DNA of 64,000 nucleotides from Humibacillus xanthopallidus (GCF_006717145.1 NZ_VFQF01000001.1:2476389-2540388); one strand, 5' to 3'. Positions 52,126 through 62,253 are shown, counted from the first letter of the stretch. Notes: a model not told the origin generated them from the sequence alone. Translations and numbers: made by a program.

Positions 52126-52488
52126 ATGCCCGCCGAGCAGGCTTTGACACCACGACAGGCAGAGCGCGACGCGGTGCTCACCTGCGCCGTCGCCGCTGTG
52201 AGCACTGTGGCTTTCCTGGCGTTCGTTGCCCTGCCCATCCACGCAGACGCGCTGGAGACGCCCGCCGCGGTGGACGGCCCCTCGCCGCTCGGGTTCCTGA
52301 TCGGCGCTCTTTTCGCTCCGGTGGCCGCTGGGCTCGCAGCATTCGTCAGCGGCGCGGCGCTTCGGGCTCGCCGACCGACCCTGACGCCTCGGGCCCGGCG
52401 TCTGCACTGGAGCACCATCGTGTTGTCGACGGCGCTGCTCGTCGCCTACGCCAGCGACTCGAGCGCCCTGCGGACCTGGTTGGACTGA
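52126..52488 (+). CDS. Small integral membrane protein
   Basis: 120 aa, ATG 52126. Three hydrophobic segments (AVLTCAVAAVSTVAFLAFVALP, LGFLIGALFAPVAAGLAAFVSGAAL, WSTIVLSTALLVAYASD) and polar termini. No family recognised. Confidence 0.65.
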   Translation: MPAEQALTPRQAERDAVLTCAVAAVSTVAFLAFVALPIHADALETPAAVDGPSPLGFLIGALFAPVAAGLAAFVSGAALRARRPTLTPRARRLHWSTIVLSTALLVAYASDSSALRTWLD

Positions 52489-52516
52489 GCAGCCACCAGA
52501 GCGGGGCTTCCGTGCA

Positions 52517-52891
52517 TCACCCCCCGAGCGCGAGCGCCTGCAACGAGCCGGCCTTGAAGCGGCGCACCTCCTGCGGCCAGCCGCACCCCTCAGCCACCCT
52601 CCCCGCCCACATGCGTGCGGCCTCGTCGTCGGGCACGTCCACGATGGTCAGCCCTCCGAGCCACTCCTTGGTCTCCACGAACGGCCCGTCGGTGACGACC
52701 ACCTCGCCACTCGTGGCGTCCGCGCTCGCCGCCTCCTCGAGCTCCTCGACCAGTCCGCCGGCGTAGACCAGCACGCCCTGGTCCTGCATGTCGCGAACGA
52801 CGGCAGTGGACGGCTCGACGCGGCCCTTGAACCACGCCTCGTCGTGGTCACCGACCCACTGCTGGTTGAAGTAGATGAGGTACTGAGGCAT
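52517..52891 (-). CDS. YCII-related (DGPF-type) protein
   Basis: 124 aa, ATG 52891. MPQYLIYFNQQW opens a ferredoxin-like YCII domain, and VVVTDGPFVETKEWLGGLTIVDVPDDEAARMWA carries the DGPF-ETKE motif of the family often paired with ECF sigma factors. No sigma gene is adjacent here. Function unknown. Confidence 0.88.
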   Translation of the reverse strand: MPQYLIYFNQQWVGDHDEAWFKGRVEPSTAVVRDMQDQGVLVYAGGLVEELEEAASADATSGEVVVTDGPFVETKEWLGGLTIVDVPDDEAARMWAGRVAEGCGWPQEVRRFKAGSLQALALGG

Positions 52892-52992
52892 CGCTGCTCC
52901 CTTCGTCGGGCGGACCTGATGTCCGCCACTACCTACGCTACGAAGAGCAGTCTGCCGATACGACACCTGCGTTCCTGGACGAGGATGAGCGG

Positions 52993-53886
52993 GTGACTCG
53001 GCGCGGCGTCCTCCTCTTCACGGCCCTGGGCATCGCCTGGGGCATCCCCTACCTCTTCATCAAGGTGGCCGTCCAGGAGCTCTCACCTGAGATGGTCGTG
53101 CTCGCCCGGTCCGGCCTCGCGGCGGTCCTGCTGCTTCCGCTGGTCCTCGTCCGACGCGAGGTGGGGCCGGTGCTGCGCGCCTGGAAGCCGATGACCGCAT
53201 ACACGATCTGCGAGATCGTCATCCCCTGGTACTTCCTCAGCTCCGCCGAGCAGACGCTGCCCAGCTCGACGGCCGGGTTGTTGCTCGCCGCAGTCCCGCT
53301 CGCCGGCGTCGGCGTCGCCTTCGCCATGGGACGGCCCGCCCACCTCACCGCTGTCAACTGGTGGGGCATCGCGCTCGGCATGCTCGGGGTCGCCGCGCTC
53401 GTCGGGCTCGACGTGGCCGGCTCCAGCCTGCCTGCCGTGGCACAGATGGCGTTCGTCGTGATCGGGTATGCCGTCGGGCCGGCGATCCTTGCCCGCTGGA
53501 TGCCGCAGCTGCCGGGCGTCGGCGTCACTGCCGTCTCTCTCGCGGGCACCGCGGTCGTCTACGTGCCGGTCGTGCTGCTGGCGCGGTCGTGGCCCACCAC
53601 CTGGCCGTCGGGGAAGGTGGTCGCCTCGATCGTCGTGCTCGCCGTCGTCTGCAGCGCCCTCGCCTTTGTGCTCATGGTGGCGCTGATCGGCGAGATCGGC
53701 CCCGTCAAGGCCACCGCGGTGACCTACGTCAACCCGGCCGTCGCGATCCTCGCCGGAGTCCTCATCCTCGACGAGCGCGTGACGGTGTGGACCATCATCG
53801 GGTTCGCCCTCGTCCTCAGCGGATCGTTCCTCGTCACCCGCCGACGCTCCACAGCGGGCGCCGCGACCACAGCGGGCTTAGCCTGA
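52993..53886 (+). CDS. EamA/DMT-family transporter
   Basis: 297 aa, GTG 52993. Ten membrane segments in two EamA halves: FTALGIAWGIPYLFIKVAV, LPSSTAGLLLAAVPLAGV and, in the second half, IGPVKATAVTYVNPAVAILAGVLILDERVTVWTIIGFALVLSGSFLVTRR. Likely exports an amino acid or metabolite. The metalloprotease gene follows after 35 nt. Confidence 0.9.
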   Translation: MTRRGVLLFTALGIAWGIPYLFIKVAVQELSPEMVVLARSGLAAVLLLPLVLVRREVGPVLRAWKPMTAYTICEIVIPWYFLSSAEQTLPSSTAGLLLAAVPLAGVGVAFAMGRPAHLTAVNWWGIALGMLGVAALVGLDVAGSSLPAVAQMAFVVIGYAVGPAILARWMPQLPGVGVTAVSLAGTAVVYVPVVLLARSWPTTWPSGKVVASIVVLAVVCSALAFVLMVALIGEIGPVKATAVTYVNPAVAILAGVLILDERVTVWTIIGFALVLSGSFLVTRRRSTAGAATTAGLA

Positions 53887-53921
53887 CGGCATACGCGCTG
53901 GGCGGTGAGAGGAGGCGCACG

Positions 53922-54956
53922 ATGGCCACACGTCGGACTGCAGTCGGTATCGCGATCGTCGGCACGGTGGCCCTGGCCGCCGTGTCGGTTCCGGCCCAGG
54001 GCGCTCAGGCGCCGTACACGGGGACGGCGACCGGGACGGTGTTCATGCCCAACCCCGTGCAGGCGCTCGGGGACGAGTCCCTGACGGACCAGAAGGACGC
54101 GGACTACCCGGCGCTCGCCCCCGCCTACCACCGCGAGACCCTCACCGACCTCGACGGGTCCGGCACCCTCACCGGCGCCTACGTCCGGGTCCGGAGCGCG
54201 ACCGGGCAGCAGGCCACCTCCACCAACGGGGTCTTCCCCGACTGGCACCGCAACAGCGACCAGTTCGAGCAGGTCATGGGCTACTTCTGGGTCACGACGG
54301 CGCAGGCCTACCTCCAGCACCTCGGATTCGGGTCGACGCTGCGCCCGGTGAACCAGCGCCAGATCGAGCTCCGGATCGACCAGTACGGCGGCGACAACTC
54401 CTTCTTCCGCGACGACAAGGCCAACATCACCCTCGGCAAGGGCGGGGTCGACGACGCGGAGGACGCCGAGGTCATCGTCCACGAGTACGGCCACTCGGTG
54501 CAGGACGGGCAGGTGCCCGGCTTCGGCACCACCCTCGAGTCCGGGGCGATCGGGGAGGGCTTCGGCGACTACCTCGCCGTCGTTGTGACGAGCTGGGCAG
54601 CCGGCGCCCCGACCCTCACCCCCGAGGCCTGCGTCGCCGACTGGGACTCGGTCTCCTACACCTCCACCGTGCCGCACTGCCTGCGCCGGCTCGACGGGAC
54701 AAAGGTCTATCCGAAGGACCTCAAGGGCGAGGTGCACGCGGACGGCGAGATCTGGTCGCGCGCCCTTTGGGACATCCGCGGCTCCCTCGGTGACGTCAAG
54801 GGCACCACGGTCATCATCGAGGCGCAGTTCGCCTTCGCGAAGGACACCTCCTTCCACGACGCCGCCCTCGCGACCGTCGCCGCAGCCCAGCGCCTCTACG
54901 GCTCGGCGGCGGCCAAGCAGGTGACCAAGGCGTTCGCGGCGCGCGGCATCCTCTGA
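53922..54956 (+). CDS. Secreted zinc metalloprotease (HEYGH, M4/M36-like)
   Basis: 344 aa from ATG 53922 with GAGAGGAGG upstream; codons further up overlap the EamA gene. Signal peptide VGIAIVGTVALAAVSVPAQGAQA. VIVHEYGHSVQDG near residue 187 is the zinc motif HEYGH, followed by ESGAIGEGFGDYLAV near 212 with the third Glu ligand, and HADGEIWSRALWDIRGSLG as in fungalysin/thermolysin-type enzymes. Shorter than typical M36. An exported protease is the likely role; the mature N-terminus may be a short propeptide. Confidence 0.85.
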   Translation: MATRRTAVGIAIVGTVALAAVSVPAQGAQAPYTGTATGTVFMPNPVQALGDESLTDQKDADYPALAPAYHRETLTDLDGSGTLTGAYVRVRSATGQQATSTNGVFPDWHRNSDQFEQVMGYFWVTTAQAYLQHLGFGSTLRPVNQRQIELRIDQYGGDNSFFRDDKANITLGKGGVDDAEDAEVIVHEYGHSVQDGQVPGFGTTLESGAIGEGFGDYLAVVVTSWAAGAPTLTPEACVADWDSVSYTSTVPHCLRRLDGTKVYPKDLKGEVHADGEIWSRALWDIRGSLGDVKGTTVIIEAQFAFAKDTSFHDAALATVAAAQRLYGSAAAKQVTKAFAARGIL

Positions 54957-55047
54957 CCCGCGGGCAGCCGATCCCCCAATCGCCCACGAGCACAGCAACA
55001 CCCGCACTACCCTGACGTCGCGGGGCGTCGGACGGTGTGAGGTGGCC

Positions 55048-55719
55048 ATGACCACGCTGGACAGGCTTCAGGTGCTGATCGTCGACTGGCAGGCGACCGG
55101 CGACCGACGCGCGCTGTTCGCCGAGGCGTACGGGGCGATGACCACCGCCATGACCCAGGGTGTCAGCGCGGGCGGGTTCGCCGACGACGCCTGGGTGGGG
55201 CGTCTCGTCGACCGGTTCGCCGACTACTACTTCGAGGCTGTGGACGCCTTCGACCACGAGGGGCTATGTCCGCGCGTGTGGGTCGACGCGTTCGACTGCT
55301 CGCGGCGAGACGACCTGTCGCAGCTGCAGGTGGTGCTCCTCGGCATCAACGCGCACATCAACCACGACCTGCCTCTCGCCCTCGCCGATGTGCTCGACGA
55401 CTGGGACACGCTCGACGAGGCGACCCGAGCGGGCCGTCTCTCCGACCACGAGCGCGTCAACCTCGTCATCGAGCAAAGCACCGACTTCGTGCAGGACGTC
55501 GTCATCAACCGCACCGCGAAGCTGCTCGCGGTGGCCGACCGCCTCCTCGGCCCGGTCGACGAGGCTGTGTTCAACCACATCGTCGTGGAGTGGCGTGAAC
55601 ACGGCTGGGAGGCCGCGCAGCGGCTCGTGACAGCGCGCGACCCCCAGGAGCGGGATGCCGTGCGCGCAGACATCGAGGACCGCGCCATGAAGTGGGCCCA
55701 CTGGATCAGACTCCCGTGA
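55048..55719 (+). CDS. DUF5995-family protein
   Basis: 223 aa from ATG 55048 with GAGG 5 nt before it (GTG 55042 also possible). It starts TTLDRLQVLIVDWQATGDRRALFAEAYGAMTTAMTQG and contains LVDRFADYYFEAVDAF and the Asn/His patch LLGINAHINHDLPLALADVL, characteristic of this helical domain. Function unknown; the His/Asp residues could bind metal. It overlaps the next gene by 4 nt (GTGA). Confidence 0.82.
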   Translation: MTTLDRLQVLIVDWQATGDRRALFAEAYGAMTTAMTQGVSAGGFADDAWVGRLVDRFADYYFEAVDAFDHEGLCPRVWVDAFDCSRRDDLSQLQVVLLGINAHINHDLPLALADVLDDWDTLDEATRAGRLSDHERVNLVIEQSTDFVQDVVINRTAKLLAVADRLLGPVDEAVFNHIVVEWREHGWEAAQRLVTARDPQERDAVRADIEDRAMKWAHWIRLP

Positions 55720-56612
55720 GCCCCCACACGAGCGGGGTGCCGCACCTGGTGGCGGTCCTCGGCCGCGGCGTCGTCGGGCCGGACGAGCCGGTGGTCGCCG
55801 CCGACGACCTCGGGCTCACCCGCGGAGACGGCTGCTTCGACTCGGCCCGTGTCGTGACCGACCCGTCCGGCACGGCGCGCGTCGTCGACCTCGACGACCA
55901 CCTCGACCGCCTCGCCGCCTCGGCCCGCGCGCTCGACATCGCGACCCCGCCGCACGACGCGTGGCGCAGCCTCGTCGCCGAGGCCGTCGCGGCGTGGTCC
56001 ACCCCTGGCGAGGCCGTGCTCAAGCTCATGCTGACGCGCGGCCGCGAGTGGCGGCCCCCGGCTCCGACAGCCCTCCTCACGATCACCCACCGCGGCGCGC
56101 CCTCCCCCGCAGCCGCAGCGACAGATGCACCCGCGCCGCGCACCATCACCGCCGTCACCCTCACCCGCGGCCACCCGTCCGACGCCTTCGCCGACGCGCC
56201 ATGGCTCCTCGGCGGGGTCAAGACCCTCTCCTACGTCGTCAACGCCGCCGCCACCCGCGAGGCGAAGCGACGCGGAGCAGACGACGTCATCTTCACGACG
56301 ACCGACGGCTTCGCCCTCGACGGCCCCACCGCCGGCCTGCTCGTCGCGCGGGGCCACACCCTGCTCAGCACCCCGACAGGGGGCACAGGAATCCTCGAGT
56401 CGCTCACCGTGGCAGCCATCATGGACGCCGCCCGCGCCGACGGCTTCGAGACGCGCTTCGAGCTCATCCCCGTCGAGCAGCTCTACACCGCAGACGCGCT
56501 GTGGCTCGTCTCCTCCGGCCGCGGCCCCGTCCTCATCACCGCCCTGGACGGGCGGCCCCTCCGTGGCGACCCCGCGCTCGCCACCGCGATCACGAGGTAT
56601 GCCGGCTTCTGA
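55716..56612 (+). CDS. Class-IV aminotransferase fold enzyme (aminodeoxychorismate lyase-like)
   Basis: 298 aa, GTG 55716. PLP fold-type IV pattern: LGLTRGDGCFDSARVV, HLDRLAASARALDI, the PLP lysine in WLLGGVKTLSYVVNAAATREAKRRGADDVIFTTTDGFALDGPTAGLLV, and a TPTGGTGILESLTV loop. Family members include PabC, BCAT and D-amino-acid transaminases; the sequence is most like aminodeoxychorismate lyase. Coupled to the DUF5995 gene by a GTGA overlap. Confidence 0.82.
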   Translation: MSPHTSGVPHLVAVLGRGVVGPDEPVVAADDLGLTRGDGCFDSARVVTDPSGTARVVDLDDHLDRLAASARALDIATPPHDAWRSLVAEAVAAWSTPGEAVLKLMLTRGREWRPPAPTALLTITHRGAPSPAAAATDAPAPRTITAVTLTRGHPSDAFADAPWLLGGVKTLSYVVNAAATREAKRRGADDVIFTTTDGFALDGPTAGLLVARGHTLLSTPTGGTGILESLTVAAIMDAARADGFETRFELIPVEQLYTADALWLVSSGRGPVLITALDGRPLRGDPALATAITRYAGF

Positions 56613-56713
56613 CGTCCGCGCCGAAACGCCCTTCGCGCCCGTCCCCGGTTGGGGGACCTTGGCCCCTGCCAGCGGTCGCGGCGCCCCGCCCATGCTGGGT
56701 CGTGGAGGCAACC

Positions 56714-57403
56714 ATGAGTCCGAAGACATCCCCTACGTCCCTACGCCACCGCGCCCTCGCCCTCGCGGGCGCCCTGGCCCTGACCCTCCTGTCCAGTGCC
56801 TGCAGCTGGGGCTCGACCGGCGGCATGGTCGTCGGCTCCGGCGACGTCACGTCGCAGACGCGCAGCGTGCCGGCCTTCACCGAGGTCGAGGCGGGGGGCG
56901 GCATACAGCTGGAGCTGGCCCAGGGCCCGCGGAAGGTCGTCGTCACGGCGCAGCCCAACATCCTCGAGATCACGACCGCCGAGGTCTCGGGGTCACGCCT
57001 CAAGCTGAGCACGACGAGTGGCTACGTCTCGCCCCAGGGACTCGTGGTCGCGGTGACCGCGCCACGCATCGAGGTCGTCGAGCTGTCAGGCGGGGCAAGC
57101 GGATCCGGCACGACCGGGCGAACCGACACCCTGGGTCTCCAGATGTCCGGCGGGGCCCGCGCCTCGTTCTCCGGCACGACCACGAACCTCGACCTCGGCG
57201 CCAGCGGCGGGGCCATCCCCAACCTCGGTGACCTCAAGGCCACCAACGCCACCGTCGACCTCAGCGGCGGCGTCGTCGCCACGCTCACCGTCAGCGGCTC
57301 CCTCAAGGGCTCGGCTTCCGGCGGGGTCGTCGTGACCCTGACGAGGCAGCCCGCGAGCTCCGCCGTCGAGACCTCTGGCGGCGCCGTCGTGCGCAACCCG
57401 TGA
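56714..57403 (+). CDS. GIN-domain (DUF2807) lipoprotein
   Basis: 229 aa, ATG 56714 with GTGGAGGCA upstream. Lipobox LTLLSSACS at about residue 22-30 predicts a lipid-anchored exported protein. The rest is the GIN beta-helix: RSVPAFTEVEAGGGIQLELAQG, SGGASGSG, MSGGARASFSGTTTNLDLGASGGA and DLSGGVVATLTVSG. It is a putative surface/auto-transport adhesin domain of unclear function. Confidence 0.88.
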   Translation: MSPKTSPTSLRHRALALAGALALTLLSSACSWGSTGGMVVGSGDVTSQTRSVPAFTEVEAGGGIQLELAQGPRKVVVTAQPNILEITTAEVSGSRLKLSTTSGYVSPQGLVVAVTAPRIEVVELSGGASGSGTTGRTDTLGLQMSGGARASFSGTTTNLDLGASGGAIPNLGDLKATNATVDLSGGVVATLTVSGSLKGSASGGVVVTLTRQPASSAVETSGGAVVRNP

Positions 57404-57507
57404 CGTCCGCGCACCGGCGCCACTGACGAACCTGTCGGTTTCGTCCCACTCGTGGCGCTGCTCGCATAGCGTTCGTAGCGGCAACGGAACGCTCGAGAGG
57501 ACTCTTC

Positions 57508-59370
57508 GTGGACGCCTACCCACCGATCGAGGACCACGGGCTCATCGGAGACCTGCAGACGTGCGCGCTGGTCTCCCGCGACGGCACGATCGACTGGTTC
57601 TGCAGCCCACGCTTCGACTCACCGAGCCTCTTCGGCAGCCTGCTCGACGACGAGCGCGGCGGTCACTTCCGCATCTCTCCCAGCTCCGCCCAGTTCACCT
57701 CGCGCCAGCTCTACCTGCCCGACACGGCCATCCTCATCACGCGCTTCATGTCGGAGGAGGGTGTCGGCGAGATCCTCGACTTCATGCCGGTGCTGGGCGA
57801 CACGGCGTCGGAGCGGCACAGCGTCTATCGCCTCGTCCGGTGCGTACGAGGGCGGATGACCTTCGACGTCGAGGTCGCTCCGCGCTTCGACTACGGCCGC
57901 CGCGAGCACCGGACGCACCTGCACGAGTTCGGCGCGGTCTTCGAGTCGGGCGAGGAGTCCGTGACCCTCCACGTCGTGCGCGACGCCGCCGACGCGCAGC
58001 TGGCTCTGGCACAGCTCGACGACGAAGGCGACATCCGCGCCACCCTGACCCTTTCGATGGGCGAGCTGCGGGGGGTGGTTCTGGAGTACGGCTCGTCGGG
58101 GCCGCCACGGATGATCTCCCCCGCCGAGGCCGACGAGGCGATGGCCGGGGCGCGTCGCTTCTGGGCGGGCTGGCTCGGGCAGTGCACCTACAGAGGTCGC
58201 TGGCGCGAGGCGGTGCTGCGGTCGGCGGTCACGCTCAAGCTGCTCACCTACGCCCCTTCGGGCGCCATCATCGCGGCCCCGACGGCCGGCCTGCCGGAGC
58301 AGGTGGGCGGCGAGCGGAACTGGGACTACCGCTACACGTGGGTGCGCGACGGGTCCTTCTCTGTCGCAGCACTGCTCGGCCTCGGCTTCCGCGACGAGGC
58401 AGCGGCCTTCGGGCGGTGGCTGCGTGACCGCGTCGAGGAGCAGGCGGGCGACTCGAGCGGGCCGCTCAAGATCATGTACCGCGTCGACGGCTCCTCCGAG
58501 CTCGTCGAGGAGAGCCTCGAGCACTGGGACGGCTACCGCGGCTCACACCCCGTCAGGATCGGCAACGGGGCGAGCGACCAGCTCCAGCTCGACATCTACG
58601 GTGAGGCCCTCGACGCACTCTTCGCGGGCGACCAGCGCGGTCTCCAGTTCGGGCACGACGGCTGGCTGGCGCTCCGCCGGGTCGTCGACTGGGTCGCGGC
58701 GCACTGGGACGCACCGGACGAGGGGATCTGGGAGACCCGAGGTGGCCAGAAGGACTTCACCTACGGACGACTCATGAGCTGGGTGGCCCTCGACCGCGCC
58801 ATCCGTCTCGCCACCACCCGAGGCCGCCCGGCCGCCCTCGGGTGGTGGACCGCGCAACGCGATGCGATCTACGACCAGATCATGGATCGCGGGTGGAGCA
58901 GCGAGCGGCAGGCGTTCCGCCAGCACTACGACAGCGACGTCCTCGACTCGTCGTTGCTCAAGATGGTCATGGTCGGCTTCGTCTCTCCCACCGATCCGCG
59001 GTGGACCTCGACCCTCGCGGCCATGGAGAAGGAGCTCGTCACGGACAGCCTCGTCTACCGGTACGACCCGGCTGCGACGCCTGACGGGCTGCAGGGCTCG
59101 GAGGGGACCTTCTCGCTCTGCACCTTCAACTACGTCAACGCGCTGGCCCGCGGCGGCCGGCTCGACGACGCCCGGCTCACCTTCGAGAAGATGCTCACCT
59201 ACGCCAACCACCTCGGCCTCTACGCGGAGGAGATCGGCCCCTCGGGCGAGCAGCTGGGCAACTTCCCCCAGGCCTTCACGCACCTCGCCCTCATCGACGC
59301 AGCGATCGCGCTCGACGGGGCGCTCGATGCGGCAGGCGCCCGTCGTGAGGCATCCGGGGGCCGGCCCTGA
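57508..59370 (+). CDS. Glycoside hydrolase family 15 (glucoamylase/trehalase)
   Basis: 620 aa, GTG 57508 with GAGAGGAC upstream. N-terminal beta-sandwich (YPPIEDHGLIGDLQTCALVSRDGTIDWFCSPRFDSPSLFGSLLDD) and an (alpha/alpha)6 barrel with the general-acid region ERNWDYRYTWVRDGSFS near 270 and GIWETRGGQKDFTYG near 411. GH15 proteins of this length in actinobacteria include trehalases and glucoamylases, both releasing glucose. No signal peptide, so cytoplasmic. The next enzyme overlaps its stop by 1 nt. Confidence 0.92.
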   Translation: MDAYPPIEDHGLIGDLQTCALVSRDGTIDWFCSPRFDSPSLFGSLLDDERGGHFRISPSSAQFTSRQLYLPDTAILITRFMSEEGVGEILDFMPVLGDTASERHSVYRLVRCVRGRMTFDVEVAPRFDYGRREHRTHLHEFGAVFESGEESVTLHVVRDAADAQLALAQLDDEGDIRATLTLSMGELRGVVLEYGSSGPPRMISPAEADEAMAGARRFWAGWLGQCTYRGRWREAVLRSAVTLKLLTYAPSGAIIAAPTAGLPEQVGGERNWDYRYTWVRDGSFSVAALLGLGFRDEAAAFGRWLRDRVEEQAGDSSGPLKIMYRVDGSSELVEESLEHWDGYRGSHPVRIGNGASDQLQLDIYGEALDALFAGDQRGLQFGHDGWLALRRVVDWVAAHWDAPDEGIWETRGGQKDFTYGRLMSWVALDRAIRLATTRGRPAALGWWTAQRDAIYDQIMDRGWSSERQAFRQHYDSDVLDSSLLKMVMVGFVSPTDPRWTSTLAAMEKELVTDSLVYRYDPAATPDGLQGSEGTFSLCTFNYVNALARGGRLDDARLTFEKMLTYANHLGLYAEEIGPSGEQLGNFPQAFTHLALIDAAIALDGALDAAGARREASGGRP

Positions 59371-62075
59371 TGCCCGGCGCAGAACGCGAGCGGGTCGAGT
59401 CGTTCGGCCACCCCGAGGACGGCCTCTACGACGCGACCCCCTGGTACCACTGGGGCCCGTACCTCTCCGAGCGCGCCTGGGGCACCGTCCGCGAGGACTA
59501 CAGCGCCGACGGCGAAGCGTGGACCTCCTTCCCCCACGACCACGCCCGTTCGCGCGCCTACCGCTGGGGCGAGGACGGCATGGGCGGGGTCAGCGACGTC
59601 GGCCAGAACCTCTGCCTGGCGCTCGCCCTCTGGAACGGCCGCGACCCCATCCTCAAGGAGCGGATGTTCGGCCTCACCGGCCCCGAGGGCAACCACGGCG
59701 AGGACGTCAAGGAGTACTGGTGGTTCCTCGACGCCCTGCCGAGCCACGCGTGGCTGCACTGGCGCTACCACTACCCGCAGGCCGAGTTCCCGTATGCCGC
59801 CCTGCTGGCCGAGAATGCCCAGCGCGACCACACGCAGCCGGAGTTCGAGCTCATGGACACCGGGGTCTTCGACGAGGACCGCTACTGGGTGGTCGACGTC
59901 GTGCACGCCAAGGCCGACCCGCACGACCTGCTCATGGAGGTCCGCGTCACCAACGCCGGTCCCGACAAAGCAACACTGCACGTGCTGCCCCAGCTGTGGT
60001 TCCGCAACACGTGGTCGTGGGACGTCGGGGCCGCCAAACCCTCACTCGCACAGTCCGGCCCGTCGCAGGTCACGGCGCAGCACCCGCGTTTCGGCGAGCT
60101 CGAGTGGGAGCTCGCCCCCGGCCCCGACGGCGCCGCGCCCGAGCTGGTGTTCTGCGACAACGACACCAACACCCGGCGGCTGTACGGCTCAGCCGACGGG
60201 ACGGCATACGCCAAGGACGGGATCAGCGACCACGTCGTCGGCGGGGCGCCGACCGTCAACCCCGACCGTGTCGGCACGAAGAGTGCCGCGTGGTACCGGC
60301 TGACCGTGGCGCCCGGCGAGACACAGGTCGTCCGGGTGCGCCTGCGGCCAGCGACCCCGGCCACCCCAGCCACACCGGCGACCTCGGCCACCCCGGCCCC
60401 CTCCCCCGCCTTCGGCCCGGAGTTCGACGCGGTGCTCGAGCAGCGGCGCGCGGAGGCCGACGAGTTCTACGGCGAGGTGATCCCGCCCGACGTCGACGAC
60501 GACGCCCGGCTCGTGGCGCGGCAGGCGTTCGCCGGGATGATCTGGGGCAAGCAGTTCTACTGCTACGACGTGAAGCGCTGGCTTCAGGGCGATCCCACGC
60601 AGCCGCCACCGCCGCCGGAGCGCCGGACCGGGCGCAACGCGACGTGGCTCAACCTCGACGCCCGCGACATCCTGTCGATGCCGGACCCCTGGGAGTACCC
60701 GTGGTTCGCCGCGTGGGACATGGCCTTCCACACGGTGGCGCTTTCGCACGTCGACCCGGCGTTCGCGAAGTACCAGCTGCTCGTGCTGTGCCGCGAGTGG
60801 TTCCAGAACCCCAACGGCGCCCTCCCGGCCTACGAGTGGTCCTTCAGCGACACCAACCCGCCGGTGCACGCGTGGGCGGCCTTGCACGTGTGGGACATCG
60901 ACGGTCGGCGCGACACCGACTTCCTCGCGCGGCTCATGCCCAAGCTGCTCATGAACTTCACGTGGTGGGTCAACCGGATGGACCCGGAGGGCGACCACCT
61001 CTTCGGCGGAGGCTTCCTCGGTCTCGACAACATCAGCGCGATCGACCGGTCGCACCTGCCCCCGGGCGGCCGCCTCGAGCAGGCCGACGGCACGACGTGG
61101 ATGGCGTTCTACTCGCTCACCCTCCTCGAGATCGCCGTGATCCTCGCGGAGAAGGACGACGCGTGGACCGACATCGAGGTGAAGTTCATCGAGCACTTCG
61201 TCCTCATCGTCGACGCCATGCACTCGCAGGGACTCTGGGACGAGACGGACGGCTTCTTCTACGACGTCTTCCACTCGAGCGACGGCGAGACCGTGCCGAT
61301 CAAGGTGCGCTCCATCGTCGGAGTGCTGCCGCTCATGGGGACGGTCATCATCGGACCGGAGCTGCTCGCGACGATCCAGACCCTGCAGAAGCGCTTCACC
61401 GGCTTCCTCGGTCAGGACTCCTCTGCGGCCGCCCCCGACTACGGCCGTGTGGTGCCGGTGCCCGGCACGGACGCGGTCGCGTTGGGTGTCGTGCCGCCGG
61501 GCGCGGTGCGCCGCGTCCTGTCACGGGTCTTCGACGAGGGCGAGTTCCTCTCTCCCTACGGGCTTCGCGCGCTGTCGAAGTACCACCTCGACCATCCCCT
61601 CTGGGTCGAGCTCGCCGGCTCCCGCGTCGTCGTGGACTACGAGCCCGCCGAGTCGCGCACCGGGATGTTCGGCGGCAACTCCAACTGGCGCGGGCCGGTG
61701 TGGATGCCCGTCAACTACCTCGTCCTGCGCAACCTCCAGCGCTACGCCCGCTCGCTCGGCGCCGCGGGTGAGGTCGAGTACCCCACGGGCAGCGGCCACA
61801 CGCAGACGCTGGGCGAGTGCACCGAAGACCTGCGCGGACGCCTGATCTCCTTGTTCACCAGGGGTGCTGACGGCCGCCGACCCTGCCACGGCTGGGTCGA
61901 CAAGATGCAGCACGACCCCCGCTGGCGCGACAACGTGACGTTCAACGAGTACTTCCACGGCGACAACGGCGCGGGGCTGGGAGCCAGCCACCAGACCGGC
62001 TGGACCGGTCTCGTGGCCGACCTCATCTGCCGGCCCGACCCCTTCGCGGGCGACCGACGCGCCTGGGACCTCTGA
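59370..62075 (+). CDS. Large MGH1/GH63-like glucosidase
   Basis: 901 aa, ATG 59370 inside TGATG. An N-terminal region (WYHWGPYLSERAWGTVREDYS) and a beta-sandwich with EYWWFLDALPSHAWLHWRYHYPQ precede the helical barrel with WGKQFYCYDVKRWL, DARDILSMPDPWEYPWFAAWD, EWFQNPNGALPAYEW, the MFGGNSNWRGPVWMPVNYL stretch and a C-terminal WTG. The type matches actinobacterial MGH1-like glucosidases of the GH63 clan. A Pro/Ala/Thr repeat (ATPATPATPATSATPA) near residue 330 is a flexible insert. It probably cleaves an alpha-glucoside and is co-transcribed with the GH15. Confidence 0.88.
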   Translation: MPGAERERVESFGHPEDGLYDATPWYHWGPYLSERAWGTVREDYSADGEAWTSFPHDHARSRAYRWGEDGMGGVSDVGQNLCLALALWNGRDPILKERMFGLTGPEGNHGEDVKEYWWFLDALPSHAWLHWRYHYPQAEFPYAALLAENAQRDHTQPEFELMDTGVFDEDRYWVVDVVHAKADPHDLLMEVRVTNAGPDKATLHVLPQLWFRNTWSWDVGAAKPSLAQSGPSQVTAQHPRFGELEWELAPGPDGAAPELVFCDNDTNTRRLYGSADGTAYAKDGISDHVVGGAPTVNPDRVGTKSAAWYRLTVAPGETQVVRVRLRPATPATPATPATSATPAPSPAFGPEFDAVLEQRRAEADEFYGEVIPPDVDDDARLVARQAFAGMIWGKQFYCYDVKRWLQGDPTQPPPPPERRTGRNATWLNLDARDILSMPDPWEYPWFAAWDMAFHTVALSHVDPAFAKYQLLVLCREWFQNPNGALPAYEWSFSDTNPPVHAWAALHVWDIDGRRDTDFLARLMPKLLMNFTWWVNRMDPEGDHLFGGGFLGLDNISAIDRSHLPPGGRLEQADGTTWMAFYSLTLLEIAVILAEKDDAWTDIEVKFIEHFVLIVDAMHSQGLWDETDGFFYDVFHSSDGETVPIKVRSIVGVLPLMGTVIIGPELLATIQTLQKRFTGFLGQDSSAAAPDYGRVVPVPGTDAVALGVVPPGAVRRVLSRVFDEGEFLSPYGLRALSKYHLDHPLWVELAGSRVVVDYEPAESRTGMFGGNSNWRGPVWMPVNYLVLRNLQRYARSLGAAGEVEYPTGSGHTQTLGECTEDLRGRLISLFTRGADGRRPCHGWVDKMQHDPRWRDNVTFNEYFHGDNGAGLGASHQTGWTGLVADLICRPDPFAGDRRAWDL

Positions 62076-62253
62076 GGCGCGTCACGTGGGTCGGCGGCCC
62101 GACGCGGTATGCCGTTCGCTCGGGTCGGTGGGTCCGCATCATCGTGTTCTCGCGACTTCTGCTGTCAGTCAAGCCGTCCCGGAGTACGGTCCAAGCACAG
62201 GCGCGTCCGGCGCCGAGAAGCCGGAGCGCGAGCCCGACGAGCAGGAGGCGTGG

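Noticed and set aside
48166..53400. attR copy of the tRNA-Arg 3' end at the right border
   Set aside because: I looked for the GGTTCGAATCCTGCC tail and did not find a convincing match, so the right border of the island stays undefined.
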